A model generated the notes under the pieces. That model was not told where the DNA came from. It searched no databases and saw only the letters and a program-made list of their open reading frames with translations. The position numbers were made by a program, and so were the translations under genes. A stretch of 64,000 nucleotides of DNA from Bordetella genomosp. 13 (GTDB lineage: Bacteria > Pseudomonadota > Gammaproteobacteria > Burkholderiales > Burkholderiaceae_B), in assembly GCF_007679965.1 (NCBI RefSeq), contig NZ_VEHL01000004.1:124001-188000 (forward strand), given 5' to 3'. Of the stretch, positions 38,133 through 48,742 are shown piece by piece; the stretch's first letter is position 1, and every line of letters begins with the position of its first letter.

Positions 38133-38373
38133 AAGGAATAGGACTCTTACTGGATGACTAGGTTCGGGTCTGGCTTGGGGCTTTACCTTCGGCTGTGAGG
38201 TTCACATCCCTGGGTTCTGTACCCGCAGGGGTTGTTCCTCGTATCCGGACCTGTCTGTCGACCGGAGCCGCCGGGATAGCGGGGGCATGGGTTTTCGAAG
38301 CGCTTTCAAGAAACGTCATCGAAAACGGCTGCCCCTGCGTTGCGCCTAGCCTGTGAATTCGGCAAAGTCCAAG

Positions 38374-38401
38374 ATTGTATCAGCTTTGCCTGCGATTGCA
38401 A
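38374..38401 (-). promoter_or_regulatory. Candidate rpsT promoter with long leader
   Basis: On the minus strand TTGCAA, a 16-base spacer and TACAAT form a good sigma-70 promoter. Transcription would start near 38367, leaving a leader of about 235 bases before rpsT. The gene-free stretch 38133-38473 is otherwise made of this leader and about 70 GC-rich bases up to the fecR stop. Confidence 0.6.
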
Positions 38402-38473
38402 GGGAAACAGCTTTGTGCTGGAGACGCGCGTGGCGTGGGTGCCGCACCCCGCAGCCGCGCCGCGCGGGGCGGA

Positions 38474-39493
38474 TCAGGTGCTCAGTACGTTGATGGAAAC
38501 GAACCAGGGCGTCAGCCGCGACACCTGGATGGGCATGGTGTTTTCCAGGGCGCGCAGCGCGGCGTCGGAATCGTCCAGCGGATAGGTGCCGCGCACCGGC
38601 AGGCCACCGGCCGCCATGGAAACGCGCAACGTGCCCTGGCGATACGGCCGCAGGGCCGCCACGACCTCGGCCAGGGGCCGGTCGTTCGCCTCGATCCAGC
38701 CGTGCTCCCAGGCCGCGTCGGGCATCAGGTCGGCGCGCGGCACGCCGATCCGGGCGTTGTCGAACCGGGTGCCTGTGCCGGAGGGCACCACCATGCGCGA
38801 GCCGGCCATGGTCTCGACTTCGACGTCGTGCTCGTGCACGACGACCAGGGTGCGGCGCGCCTGCTGGCGCACCATGTAACGGGTGCCCAGCGAGCGCACC
38901 ACGCCTTCGGCGGTACGCACCAAAAACGGACGGGTCGGGTCGGCCTGCACGTCCACCGAGATGGCGCCTTCGAGCAGGTGCAGCATGCGGTAGCTGGACG
39001 TGTATTCCAGGTCGACCCGGCTACGGGCGTCCAGCAGCAACTGGCTGCCGTCGGACAGCATGTAGCGGCGGCGCTCGCCGGTTTGCGTGGCGGCGTCGGA
39101 CGCAAGGCCGTCGAGCGGGTAATAGGCATTGCCGACGTAGGCGGCGCCCACGGCGCAGGCGCCCAGCGCCATTGCGCCGCCCAGGAAATGGCGGCGGCCC
39201 AGCGACACGCCCGCGGCGGCGGCCGGCAGCAGGGAAGAGGCTTCGGGGGAATCGGAAATGGTATCGCCTTCGTAGCCGGCGGGGTAGTTGTCGCCCAGCC
39301 GGCCCAGCATGGAGCTGTTCAACGTGCCGGTGAGTTGCTGCCAGGCGCGTTCGTGCAGGGGGTTGCCATCGCGCCACGCCAGGAAGTTGGCGTAGTCCTT
39401 GGGGGTTGCGCGGCCCGAGCGCAGCAGCACCAGCCATGTCACGACCTGGTCGGACAAGGGAGGCTGGGGGCTGGCGCTGAATTCGGGTTCCAC
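38474..39493 (-). CDS. FecR-family anti-sigma/sensor protein
   Basis: A 339-residue protein. The N-terminal DUF4880-type domain has LSDQVVTWLVLLRSGRATP and the Trp-containing FLAWRDGNPLHERAWQQL. An internal helix (GGAMALGACAVGAAYVG) crosses the inner membrane. The periplasmic FecR domain has QLLLDARSRVDLEY and GVVRSLGTRYMVR, then a DUF4974-like tail. FecR proteins link TonB-dependent receptors to an ECF sigma factor, but neither gene is adjacent. A GTG at 39529 is an alternative start; both have AGG upstream. Confidence 0.85.
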   Translation of the reverse strand: MEPEFSASPQPPLSDQVVTWLVLLRSGRATPKDYANFLAWRDGNPLHERAWQQLTGTLNSSMLGRLGDNYPAGYEGDTISDSPEASSLLPAAAAGVSLGRRHFLGGAMALGACAVGAAYVGNAYYPLDGLASDAATQTGERRRYMLSDGSQLLLDARSRVDLEYTSSYRMLHLLEGAISVDVQADPTRPFLVRTAEGVVRSLGTRYMVRQQARRTLVVVHEHDVEVETMAGSRMVVPSGTGTRFDNARIGVPRADLMPDAAWEHGWIEANDRPLAEVVAALRPYRQGTLRVSMAAGGLPVRGTYPLDDSDAALRALENTMPIQVSRLTPWFVSINVLST

Positions 39494-39693
39494 GCTCGAG
39501 CCTAAAGGGACTTGGGTTGCGAGGAGCACTATTGCCTAATCGTGAAAATCCGTCTGCGATGTTTGCAGATGGTGAGTAAATACTTAACTTTACGAAAATT
39601 TACCTTAAAGAAACGGCAATTGTCGACCCCAAGGGGCCGAAAAGAGCCTTATTTCGGACGAATAAAGCGATTTTTTTCGATTTAGACGGGAAA

Positions 39694-41256
39694 TCAGGAC
39701 CGAACGCCGCGGCGGCCGAAGTCGCGGGGACGGAAGCCGCACGCGAACAGAGCCCCGAAATAGGCGATGCCGCAGGCGGCCAGCACCCCGGCGAGGGTCG
39801 CGCCGCGCAGGCCGGCGTGGGCCTGCAGCGCGATCCAGTCGATGTGGGCGTCGGCATACAGCAGCACCGCCGCCAGCGCCGCCAGCGCGGGCAGCAGGCG
39901 CAGCAGGAAGCGGCCCCAGCCCGGCGCGGGCCGGTAGACCCCGCGCCGGCGCAATCCCACCAGCAGCGAGCCGGCGTTGATGCAGGCGCCCAGGCCGATG
40001 GCCAGCGCCAGGCCGGCGTGCGCCATCAGCGGCACCAGCAGGGCGTTCATCACCTGGGTCAGGACCAGCACCATGATGGCGATCTTGACCGGGGTGCGGA
40101 TGTCCTGGCGCGCATAGAAGCCGGGCGCCAGTATCTTCACGGCCAGCAGGCCGATCAGGCCCACCGAATACGCCACCACCGCCAGGCGGGTCTGCTGCAC
40201 GTCCTGCGCCTGGAAGGCGCCGTAGTGGAACAGCGTGGCCACCAGGCCATCGGACAGCAGCATCATGCCGAGGCTGGAGGGCAGGCCCAGCAGCAGCACC
40301 AGGCGCAGGCCCCAGTCCAGCAGGCCGCTGTAGCCGGCCTGGTCGGACCGCGCATGCGCCGCCGACAGGCTGGGCAGCAGCACGGTGCCTAGCGCCACTC
40401 CCAGCAGGGCGGTGGGGAATTCCATCAAGCGGTCGGCGAAGGACAGCCACGTGACGCTGCCGGGCGCCAGCCAGGTGGCGATGTTGGTATTGATCAGCAG
40501 CGAGATCTGGGCCACCGACACGCCCAGCGTGGCCGGCGCCATCTGCTTGAGGATGCGCTGCACGGTGGGGTCGCGCCACGCGGTACGCGGGCTGGACGAC
40601 ATGCGCGGAGCCATGCCCAGGCGTACCAGCGCCACCCATTGCACGACCAGTTGCGCGACGCCGCCGATCATGACGCCGACGGCCAGGCCGTAGATCGGCG
40701 TGTCGAGGCGGGGCGACAGCCAGATGCAGGCGCCGATCATGGACAGGTTCAGCAGCACCGGCGTGAAGGCCGGAACGGCGAAGCGCCGCCAGGTATTGAG
40801 CACGCCGGACGCGAATGCGATCAGCGACATGCACAGGATGTACGGGAACATGATGCGCGTCATCACCACCGCGCTGGCGAACTCGCCGCCGCGGCCGGTG
40901 TCGCGCAGGCCGCTGGCGACCAGCGTGACTACCAGCGGCGCGGCCAGGATGCCGATCACGGTCAGCACCATCAGCGCGCCGGTCAGCAGGATCGCCACGC
41001 GGTCCAGCAGGTCGCGGACGTCGTCGTCGCCGCGTTCGGTGCGCGCGGCGCCCAGGATGGGAACGAAGGCCTGCGAGAAGGCGCCTTCGGCGAACAGCCT
41101 GCGCAGCAGGTTGGGAATGCGGAATGCGACCCAGAAGGCGTCGGTCAGGGGGCCGGCGCCGAATGCGCGTGCGACGAGGATGTCGCGGATCAGGCCGGTG
41201 ATGCGCGACAGCAGCGTGAAGCCGCTGACGGTGGCGGCCGATCGTAGCAAAGCCAT
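39694..41256 (-). CDS. murJ: Lipid II flippase MurJ
   Basis: A 520-residue MOP-superfamily protein with about 14 helices. The start MALLRSAATVSGFTLLSRITGLIRD and RIPNLLRRLFAEGAFSQAFVP are the MurJ signature with conserved Arg residues in the central cavity. It translocates lipid II across the inner membrane for peptidoglycan synthesis. In many beta-proteobacteria it is next to rpsT; here a FecR-like gene lies between them. The 164 bases between murJ and fecR are unusually AT-rich. Confidence 0.95.
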   Translation of the reverse strand: MALLRSAATVSGFTLLSRITGLIRDILVARAFGAGPLTDAFWVAFRIPNLLRRLFAEGAFSQAFVPILGAARTERGDDDVRDLLDRVAILLTGALMVLTVIGILAAPLVVTLVASGLRDTGRGGEFASAVVMTRIMFPYILCMSLIAFASGVLNTWRRFAVPAFTPVLLNLSMIGACIWLSPRLDTPIYGLAVGVMIGGVAQLVVQWVALVRLGMAPRMSSSPRTAWRDPTVQRILKQMAPATLGVSVAQISLLINTNIATWLAPGSVTWLSFADRLMEFPTALLGVALGTVLLPSLSAAHARSDQAGYSGLLDWGLRLVLLLGLPSSLGMMLLSDGLVATLFHYGAFQAQDVQQTRLAVVAYSVGLIGLLAVKILAPGFYARQDIRTPVKIAIMVLVLTQVMNALLVPLMAHAGLALAIGLGACINAGSLLVGLRRRGVYRPAPGWGRFLLRLLPALAALAAVLLYADAHIDWIALQAHAGLRGATLAGVLAACGIAYFGALFACGFRPRDFGRRGVRS

Positions 41257-41271
41257 GTGGATTCTTGGAAG

Positions 41272-41295
41272 GCGCGGCGGCGGTTGCCGCCGCGC
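41272..41295 (-). terminator. Hairpin between SDR and murJ genes
   Basis: GCGCGGCGGC-GGTT-GCCGCCGCGC is a 10-bp perfect stem between the SDR stop and the murJ start, on the minus-strand path. It has no T-tract and may only attenuate read-through. Confidence 0.5.
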
Positions 41296-41331
41296 AGGGG
41301 GATTGCCGTGCGGCCTGTGGACGGTCCGGGC

Positions 41332-42090
41332 TTACTTGGGAGGCATGCGGATCGCGCCGTCCAGGCGGATCGTTTCGCCGTTGAGCATCTCGTTGGTCAC
41401 GATGGCGTGGACCAGCTTGGCGTAGTCCTCTGGGCGGCCCAGGCGGGCGGGGAAGGGGATGCTGGCGGCCAGCGAATCCTGCACTTCCTGGGGCATGCCG
41501 AAGATCATGGGCGTGCCGAAGATGCCCGGGGCGATGGTCATGCAGCGGATGCCGGCCTTGGACAGGTCGCGCGCGATGGGCAGCGTCATGCCGGCCACGC
41601 CGGCCTTGGAGGCCGCATAGGCGGCCTGGCCGATCTGGCCGTCGAACGCGGCCACCGAGGCCGTGTTGATCAGCACGCCGCGCTCGCCGGTGGGTTCCGG
41701 CTCGTTGGCGCTCATGGCTTCGGCGGCCAGGCGCATCATGTTGAAGCTGCCGATCAGGTTGATCGAGACGACCTTCTGGAACAGGTCCAGCGCGTGCGCG
41801 CCGTTCTTGCCGACGATCTTGGCGGCCGGGGCGACGCCCGCGCAGTTCACCAGGCCGAACAAGGCGCCCAGCGACTTGGCTTCGGCCACGACGCGCTGGC
41901 CGTCGGCTTCCTGCGTGACGTCGCAGTGCACGTAGCGCTGGCCCAGTTCCTTGGCCAGCGCCTGGCCGGGCTCGTCCTGCAGGTCGGCGATGACGACCCT
42001 GGCGCCATGCTCGGTCAGCATGCGCGCGGTGCCCGCGCCCAGGCCCGACGCGCCGCCGGTCACGATGAATACCTTGTTCGCGATTTCCAT
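41332..42090 (-). CDS. Short-chain dehydrogenase (3-hydroxyacyl-CoA dehydrogenase type 2-like)
   Basis: A 252-residue classical SDR. The NAD-binding TGGASGLGAG (residues 11-20), NCAGVAPA, the catalytic Ser in LINTASVAAFDG and the YAASKAG Tyr-Lys pair are all present. DGQIGQAAYAASK and the C-terminal LDGAIRMPPK resemble the HSD17B10/3-hydroxy-2-methylbutyryl-CoA dehydrogenase group, so acyl-CoA or branched-chain degradation is likely. It is on the same strand as adk upstream, 126 bases apart. Confidence 0.87.
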   Translation of the reverse strand: MEIANKVFIVTGGASGLGAGTARMLTEHGARVVIADLQDEPGQALAKELGQRYVHCDVTQEADGQRVVAEAKSLGALFGLVNCAGVAPAAKIVGKNGAHALDLFQKVVSINLIGSFNMMRLAAEAMSANEPEPTGERGVLINTASVAAFDGQIGQAAYAASKAGVAGMTLPIARDLSKAGIRCMTIAPGIFGTPMIFGMPQEVQDSLAASIPFPARLGRPEDYAKLVHAIVTNEMLNGETIRLDGAIRMPPK

Positions 42091-42216
42091 GTCTGCTCTC
42101 TGCTCTCGCGGTGTTTGGGGGGATTGGGTATGTCGGGGACGGCGGCGCGCCTGGCGCCAGGGCCGTCCAGGCCATCGGCCCGGACTGGACGCCCGTGCCG
42201 GACAGCCTTGTCGTCG

Positions 42217-43728
<1,512 letters not shown>

Positions 43729-43732
<4 letters not shown>

Positions 43733-43911
43733 CGTGTGCCTTCGTGCTGCGCACTTCGGTATTCGCCGTTGAGGCGGCTCGGCGGGAAGGTCGGGGCGCC
43801 TTCGTGCTGCGCACCCCGGTATTCGCCCTTGAGGCGGCTCGGCGGGAGGGTCGGGGCGCCTTCGTGCTGCGCACTCCGGTATTCGCCCTTGAGGCGGCTC
43901 GGCGGGCTCAT
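43729..43911 (-). CDS. GEYRSAQH mini-ORF (60 residues, three repeat units)
   Basis: A 60-residue frame starting [16 protein letters not shown], made of three units of 20 residues. Each contains GEYR(S/G)AQHEG, with linkers [10 protein letters not shown] and [10 protein letters not shown]. The ATG lies two bases after the TAG of the Trm112 gene, and the TGA overlaps the ATG of kdsB. The 60-bp unit keeps the frame open through all copies. Translation is likely by coupling; the peptide's function, if any, is unknown. Composition (Pro, Arg, Gly, Ser) suggests disorder. Confidence 0.55.
43734..43911 (-). repeat. Three tandem 60-bp GEYRSAQH repeat units
   Basis: On the plus strand the units restart at 43741, 43801 and 43861 exactly 60 bases apart, differing at a few positions. 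The core matches the 62-bp units before kup (28 of 29 bases from GGCGAATACC to the GAAGG/GGAGG box for the unit nearest kdsB). They are not CRISPR repeats: there are no spacers, and the period is coding. Confidence 0.94.
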
Positions 43912-43913
43912 GC

Positions 43914-44108
43914 CTACAGCGTGGGAGCGGGTTGCGCGGGGGTCGGGTCGAGGTCGCGCGCCTCGGATTCGAGCATGACGGGAATGCCGTCGCGCACGGG
44001 GAAAGCCAGGCGGTCGGCCTTGCAGAGCAGTTCGGCGTGCGGGCGGTCGTAGTCGAGCCGGCCTTTGCACAGCGGGCAAACGAGGATGTCGAGCAGGCGG
44101 GATTCCAT
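43914..44108 (-). CDS. Trm112 family zinc-ribbon protein (YcaR-like)
   Basis: A 64-residue protein with [14 protein letters not shown] (CxxC) and a further Cys in [21 protein letters not shown], the Trm112/YcaR pattern. Trm112-like proteins activate methyltransferases in eukaryotes; the bacterial role is unclear. It is conserved between lpxK and kdsB in Gram-negative genomes. Here the GEYRSAQH repeats separate it from kdsB. Confidence 0.9.
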   Translation of the reverse strand: MESRLLDILVCPLCKGRLDYDRPHAELLCKADRLAFPVRDGIPVMLESEARDLDPTPAQPAPTL

Positions 44109-44162
44109 GCCGCGATTCTAGAACAGAACGCGGCGTCCGGGGCCGTTCCGGATGGCGTGCGC

Positions 44163-45215
44163 TCAGGCGCGGGTGGCCGCCTTCAAGGCCTGCGACAGCC
44201 ACGCCGCGAAATCGCCCGAGAAACACGCGGCCACGCGGACCTCCCACAGCCGCGGTTCGTCCAGGCCAGCGCATTTGACGGCGTCCTTCGCGGTGATCAG
44301 GACGTGCTCGCCAGGCAGCGCGCCGAAGGGCGAGCGGGCGTAGTCGTAATGGTCGGGCAGGGGCAGTTCCGCGGCCGGGGCGATGCCCGCCTCCCGCAGG
44401 GTCTGGAAGAAGCGCCGCGGGTTGCCGATGCCTGCGGCGGCCGAGACGCGGCCCGCCCGCGGCGCCTGTGCGAACCACGCCAGCGGCTGCCGTTCGCCAT
44501 CCGCCAGGCGCCAGGCGCCGACGGGCTCCAGGCGCATCTGGAACTGGCGCGGCCCGGCCGCGGCGCCGCCTTCGCCGAGCGGGGCCTTGGCGAGCGGGGC
44601 ATTGGTGATCACCGCGTCCACCTCGTCCAGCCGCTGGGCGGGCTCGCGCAGCGGGCCGGCGGGCAGCAGCCGGCCATTGCCCACGCCGCGCTCGTCCTGC
44701 ACCACGATCTCGACGTCGCGCGCCAGCTGCAGGTGCTGCAGGCCGTCGTCGGAAACGATGACATCGACGTCGGGATATGCCTGCAGCAACGCCTGGGCGG
44801 CCAGCACGCGCCTGGGATGCACGGCGACCGGCGCGCCCGAGGCGCGCGCGATCAGGGCGGGCTCGTCGCCGAATTCGGCCGGCGCCAGGGCGCCCTGGCC
44901 GATGCGTGGCGCCGCGCCCAGGGCGACGCCGTAGCCGCGGCTGATCACGCCGGGCGTCCAGCCAAGCGCGCGCAGGCCCTCGACCGCGGCGATCACCACG
45001 GGGGTCTTGCCGGTGCCGCCGACGTACAGGTTGCCCACGATGGCCACCGGCACCGGCGCGCGCCAGGCCTGGCGGCGGCCGTCGCGATAGGCGGCGCGCT
45101 TGGCGCGCACGGCGCGCGCCGTGACGGCCGACAGCGGCGTCAGCAGCGCGGACAGCCAGCCTCCGCGGCGCCACTGCCGGTGCAGGAAGGCGAGCAGGAA
45201 GCTAGGGGCGTTCAC
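44163..45215 (-). CDS. lpxK: Tetraacyldisaccharide 4'-kinase
   Basis: A 350-residue inner-membrane-associated kinase that phosphorylates lipid A precursor at the 4' position. The Walker A is [12 protein letters not shown] (near 60-71), followed by SRGYG and the DDGLQH motif ([12 protein letters not shown] follows). The start is GTG at 45215, overlapping the exbD stop (GTGA). An upstream frame extension lies entirely in exbD and was rejected. Confidence 0.94.
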   Translation of the reverse strand: MNAPSFLLAFLHRQWRRGGWLSALLTPLSAVTARAVRAKRAAYRDGRRQAWRAPVPVAIVGNLYVGGTGKTPVVIAAVEGLRALGWTPGVISRGYGVALGAAPRIGQGALAPAEFGDEPALIARASGAPVAVHPRRVLAAQALLQAYPDVDVIVSDDGLQHLQLARDVEIVVQDERGVGNGRLLPAGPLREPAQRLDEVDAVITNAPLAKAPLGEGGAAAGPRQFQMRLEPVGAWRLADGERQPLAWFAQAPRAGRVSAAAGIGNPRRFFQTLREAGIAPAAELPLPDHYDYARSPFGALPGEHVLITAKDAVKCAGLDEPRLWEVRVAACFSGDFAAWLSQALKAATRA

Positions 45216-45625
45216 CGCACGGTCTGCGCGGCGAAGTTGACGCGGCCGATGCCGGCCAGGCGCGCCGCTTCCATGACGTTGATCACCGACTGGTGCGTGG
45301 CCTGGGCATCGGCGTTGATGACCAGCAAGGCCTCGGCCTTGCCCTGCGCGGCATGCGCCAGCGCGGCGGCGATGTCGGGCGGGGTGGCGGCATCCATCAG
45401 CACGCCGTCCAGCGCGTAGTGGCCGTCCTGGCTGATGGCAACTTCGATGGCCGCGGGCGCCTGCTGCTCGGCCGCGGCCTGCGGCAGCGTGACCTTGAGC
45501 TGGGTGAAGCGCGCGAACGAGGTGGTGGCCGCCAGGAAGATCAGCATCACCAGCAGCACGTCGATGAGCGGGATCAGGTTGATGTCCAGCTCGTCGCGCC
45601 CCGAGTCGGGTCCACGGAAGTTCAT
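45212..45625 (-). CDS. ExbD/TolR-family biopolymer transporter (second copy)
   Basis: A 137-residue protein with one helix carrying the proton Asp in [19 protein letters not shown] and a periplasmic TolR-like domain. It overlaps the exbB-like gene upstream and lpxK downstream by four bases each. An ExbBD pair ahead of lpxK is common in beta-proteobacteria and may power lipid export or an outer-membrane process rather than TonB. Confidence 0.92.
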   Translation of the reverse strand: MNFRGPDSGRDELDINLIPLIDVLLVMLIFLAATTSFARFTQLKVTLPQAAAEQQAPAAIEVAISQDGHYALDGVLMDAATPPDIAAALAHAAQGKAEALLVINADAQATHQSVINVMEAARLAGIGRVNFAAQTVR

Positions 45626-46287
45626 GGGCGGGCCTGCCCGGCGCGAGGCTCCCCAGGACGGCCCTCGGCGTGCATGCCGTCCGCGCGGGCATCCATCCCC
45701 ACGTGCCGCGCCAGCCGGCCGGCCATCAGCTCCATGGCCGCCAGGTAGCCGTCCACCCGGGCCCGCAGGTAGCGGTGGGCGATCATGGCCGGGATGGCGA
45801 TCAGGATGCCGAAACCGGTGTTGTACAGCGCGACGGAAATGCCGTGCGCCAGTTGCGCGGGATCGCTGGTATTGGGCGCGTAGGCGCCGAAGATCTCGAT
45901 CATGCCGACCACGGTGCCGAACAGGCCCATGAGCGGCGCGACCATGGCAATGGTGCCGATGGCCGGAATGTAGCGGTTCAGGTCGTGCGCCACCGCGCGG
46001 CCGGCGTCCTCGACCGCCGCGCGCAGTTCCGGACGTGGCAGGTGGCGCTGGCGCAGCACCTCTGCCAGCACGCGGCCCAGCGGCGAATTGCGTTCCAGCC
46101 GGGCAATCGCCTCGGGGGTGTCCTGGCGGGTGCGCAGCATGTCGGCGACCTGCTCGTTGAGGCCACGAGGCACCACCAGGCCGCGGCGCAGCGACAGCAG
46201 GCGTTCGACGATGAGCGCCAGGCCGAGGACGGACGTGGCGAGCAGGGGCCAGATCGGCCAGCCCGCGGCATGGAGGATGGCTAGCAA
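45622..46287 (-). CDS. ExbB/TolQ/MotA-family proton channel (second copy)
   Basis: A 221-residue protein with three helices; the core motif [21 protein letters not shown] is near residues 110-130, followed by [14 protein letters not shown]. It starts with TTG at 46287 preceded by GGAG. It lacks the Ala/Pro-rich N-terminal extension of the tonB-linked ExbB, so the two pairs are divergent paralogues. It leads the exbB-exbD-lpxK string. Confidence 0.91.
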   Translation of the reverse strand: MLAILHAAGWPIWPLLATSVLGLALIVERLLSLRRGLVVPRGLNEQVADMLRTRQDTPEAIARLERNSPLGRVLAEVLRQRHLPRPELRAAVEDAGRAVAHDLNRYIPAIGTIAMVAPLMGLFGTVVGMIEIFGAYAPNTSDPAQLAHGISVALYNTGFGILIAIPAMIAHRYLRARVDGYLAAMELMAGRLARHVGMDARADGMHAEGRPGEPRAGQARP

Positions 46288-46369
46288 GACGGGGACTCCG
46301 GGGGAGGGACGGGGCGCGCTTCAGGGCGAGACTGTAACGGCGCGGCGGGGCCGTGACAAGCTGGCCTAA

Positions 46370-46392
46370 TTGTCCACAGAAATTGTGGATAA
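46370..46392. promoter_or_regulatory. Inverted pair of DnaA boxes
   Basis: TTGTCCACA (46370-46378) and TGTGGATAA (46384-46392, the reverse of TTATCCACA, a perfect consensus DnaA box) face each other across five bases. The 322-base gene-free spacer exbB/xseA (46288-46609) contains these boxes, the inverted repeat at 46482 and presumably the two divergent promoters. Confidence 0.6.
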
Positions 46393-46481
46393 TTCTGTGC
46401 AGAACTTCGCTGCAAGCCGTATCTGCGTTGGTTCCCCGGTAGATCGCTCAAAAAGCGGGCATTTCGCCTTTGCCAGTTTCT

Positions 46482-46504
46482 GTATAAGAAACATGAACTT
46501 ATAC
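46482..46504. promoter_or_regulatory. Perfect inverted repeat upstream of xseA
   Basis: GTATAAG and CTTATAC form 7-bp arms with a nine-base centre (AAACATGAA). The arms are AT-rich in GC-rich surroundings and 106 bases before xseA. It could be a dimeric regulator site or paired -10 elements of divergent promoters. Confidence 0.5.
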
Positions 46505-46609
46505 CGAAATTGCTAGCGCTCCAGGCCGCGCTGGCCACCGTGCCGCTTTGCGGTATCATTCAGCCCCGCTTCATGCGGCCTGTGGACATATATCTCGTCG
46601 GAAAGCCTC

Positions 46610-47968
46610 ATGACAATTGGAGTCTCCGTCATAAACGACGTATTCACGCGGGATATCCTGACAGTTGCCCAGCTGAACCAGGCCGTGGGCCAATTGCTGG
46701 AGCGCAGCATCCCCGCCATCTGGGTGCGCGGAGAAGTCTCCAACTTCACCCAGGCCGCCTCCGGGCACTGGTACTTCACCCTGAAGGACAGCCGCGCCGC
46801 CGTGCGTGCCGTCATGTTCCGCAGCCGCGCCAGCCTGGTCGGCTTCGTGCCGCGGCCGGGCGATCAGGTCGAGGTCCGGGCGCGCGTCTCGCTATACGAG
46901 GCCCGCGGCGACTTCCAGCTGCAGGCGGACGGCATGCGCCGCGCCGGGGTGGGCAATCTCTACGAAGCGTTCCTGCGGCTGAAGGCGCAACTGGCCGAGG
47001 AAGGCCTGTTCGATCCCGAGCGCAAGCGCGATCCCGTGCGCCTGCCGCGCGCCATCGGCGTGATCACCTCGTTGCATGCCGCCGCGCTGCGCGACGTGCT
47101 GTCCGCGCTGGCGCGCCGCGCGCCGCAGGTGCCCGTCATCGTCTATCCCGCCCCGGTGCAGGGCGTAGACGCCGCGCCGCGGCTGGCCGCGCAGGTGGCC
47201 CACGCCAATGCCCGCGCCGAGGTCGACACGCTGCTGCTGGTGCGTGGCGGCGGCAGCATCGAAGACCTGTGGAGCTTCAACGACGAGACGCTGGCGCGCC
47301 AGCTGGCCGCCAGCGCCATCCCCGTGATCAGCGGGGTGGGGCACGAGACCGATTTCACCATCGTCGACTTCGTGGCCGACGTGCGGGCGCCTACGCCCAC
47401 CGCGGCCGCCGAGCTGGCCTGCGTGCCACGCGCCGAGCTGCTGCGCGCCGTGCGGCAGGAAGCCCAGGCGCTGGCCCGTGCGCAGCGCCGGGCGCTGGAC
47501 CAGGCCGCGCAGCGGCTGGACCGCGCCTCGGCCGGCCTGGTGTCGCCGGCGCAGCGCCTGGCCCACCAGCGCGAACGCCTGGCGTCGCTGCGCCATCGGC
47601 TGCTGGCCGCCTGGCGCGCGCCGCAGGCCCGGCGCGGCGCGCGCGTCGAGCTGCTGACGCAGCGGCTGGCACACCGCGCGCCGCGCATCGCGCCGGCGCA
47701 ACAAGGTGTGCGCGTGCTGGCCGAGCAACTGCGCCGCGCCCACGCGCGACTGCTGGCCGCGCGCCGCACGGGGCTGCAGAGCGCCGCGGCGCATCTGCGC
47801 GCCTTCGATCCGCAGCACACGCTGGCGCGCGGCTATGCGATCGTGCGCGACGCCGACGGCGCTATCGTGCGCGATGCCGCGCAACTGGCGGCCGGGCAGC
47901 GGCTGGACCTGAGCCTGGCGCGCGGCGTCGCGGAGGTCGAGGTCACGCAGGTGCGCCAGGAAGACTGA
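46610..47968 (+). CDS. xseA: Exodeoxyribonuclease VII large subunit
   Basis: A 452-residue nuclease subunit. An N-terminal OB fold (WVRGEVSNFTQAASGHWYFTLKD near 37-59) binds single-stranded DNA. The catalytic core has RVSLYEARGDFQ, VRGGGSIEDLWSFNDE and SGVGHETDFTIVDFVAD. A long Arg-rich coiled coil (about 270-400) follows. With XseB it degrades ssDNA from both ends. xseB is not adjacent. The start at 46610 (MTIGVSVIN) carries an N-terminal extension of a few residues. Confidence 0.95.
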   Translation: MTIGVSVINDVFTRDILTVAQLNQAVGQLLERSIPAIWVRGEVSNFTQAASGHWYFTLKDSRAAVRAVMFRSRASLVGFVPRPGDQVEVRARVSLYEARGDFQLQADGMRRAGVGNLYEAFLRLKAQLAEEGLFDPERKRDPVRLPRAIGVITSLHAAALRDVLSALARRAPQVPVIVYPAPVQGVDAAPRLAAQVAHANARAEVDTLLLVRGGGSIEDLWSFNDETLARQLAASAIPVISGVGHETDFTIVDFVADVRAPTPTAAAELACVPRAELLRAVRQEAQALARAQRRALDQAAQRLDRASAGLVSPAQRLAHQRERLASLRHRLLAAWRAPQARRGARVELLTQRLAHRAPRIAPAQQGVRVLAEQLRRAHARLLAARRTGLQSAAAHLRAFDPQHTLARGYAIVRDADGAIVRDAAQLAAGQRLDLSLARGVAEVEVTQVRQED

Positions 47969-48020
47969 CGCGCGGCGATCCGTCGCAACCGGCCCCGTGC
48001 GGGGCGTATCGTGTTGCGAT

Positions 48021-48050
48021 CCTTAACCCCATGTTGCCCCGGGGTTAGGG
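48021..48050 (+). terminator. Hairpin between xseA and sodB
   Basis: CCTTAACCCC pairs with GGGGTTAGGG (one G-T) around a ten-base loop. There is no T-tract, so termination would be weak. A TACAAT hexamer at 48073 downstream may be the sodB -10. Confidence 0.45.
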
Positions 48051-48122
48051 CGGTGGGCGCCGCGACAGCCGATACAATGGCCAAGCTTGATCGCGTACAC
48101 CCAACCAAGAAGGAACCGACAC

Positions 48123-48701
48123 ATGGCACATACTCTTCCCCCCCTGCCTTACGAGCTGGACGCCCTGGCCCCCCACATCTCGAAAGAGACGCTGGAGTTC
48201 CACTACGGCAAGCATCACCAGACGTATGTCACCAACCTGAACAACCTGATCCCGGGCACCGAATTCGAGAACGCCTCGCTGGAAGACATCGTCAAGAAGT
48301 CCTCGGGCGGCGTGTTCAACAACGCGGCCCAGGTCTGGAACCACACCTTCTACTGGAACAGCCTGTCGCCCAAGGGCGGCGGCGAGCCCGCCGGCAAGCT
48401 GGCCGATGCCATCAAGGCCAAGTGGGGCGGCTTCGACGCCTTCAAGGAAGCCTTCAACAAGTCGGCCGCCGGCAACTTCGGTTCGGGCTGGACCTGGCTG
48501 GTGAAGAAGGCCGACGGCTCGGTGGACATCGTCAACACCAGCAACGCCGCTACCCCCCTGACCACCGCCGACGTGCCGCTGCTGACCTGTGATGTGTGGG
48601 AACACGCCTACTACATCGATTACCGCAACGCCCGTCCCAAGTACCTGGAAAACTTCTGGGCGCTGGTGAACTGGGAATTCGCGGCCAAGAACTTCGGCTG
48701 A
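48123..48701 (+). CDS. sodB: Iron superoxide dismutase
   Basis: A 192-residue Fe-type SOD. Metal ligands are the His in HYGKHHQTY and [13 protein letters not shown], and the Asp and His in [11 protein letters not shown]. The Gln in NAAQVWNH and the [14 protein letters not shown] context are Fe-type marks. It disproportionates superoxide in the cytoplasm. AAGAAGGA lies 7-14 bases before the ATG at 48123; an upstream ATG at 48087 is not conserved. Confidence 0.96.
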   Translation: MAHTLPPLPYELDALAPHISKETLEFHYGKHHQTYVTNLNNLIPGTEFENASLEDIVKKSSGGVFNNAAQVWNHTFYWNSLSPKGGGEPAGKLADAIKAKWGGFDAFKEAFNKSAAGNFGSGWTWLVKKADGSVDIVNTSNAATPLTTADVPLLTCDVWEHAYYIDYRNARPKYLENFWALVNWEFAAKNFG

Positions 48702-48742
48702 TTTCCAGCGCCTCGCGGCCCGCATCGAATCCGATGCTTGTA

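Noticed and set aside
43741..43911. The three 60-base tandem units as a CRISPR array
   Set aside because: No spacers separate the units, the period is coding and frame-preserving, and no cas genes are present.
46370..46392. Chromosomal replication origin
   Set aside because: Only two DnaA boxes, no AT-rich unwinding element with repeats, and no dnaA, dnaN, parAB or gidA genes nearby.
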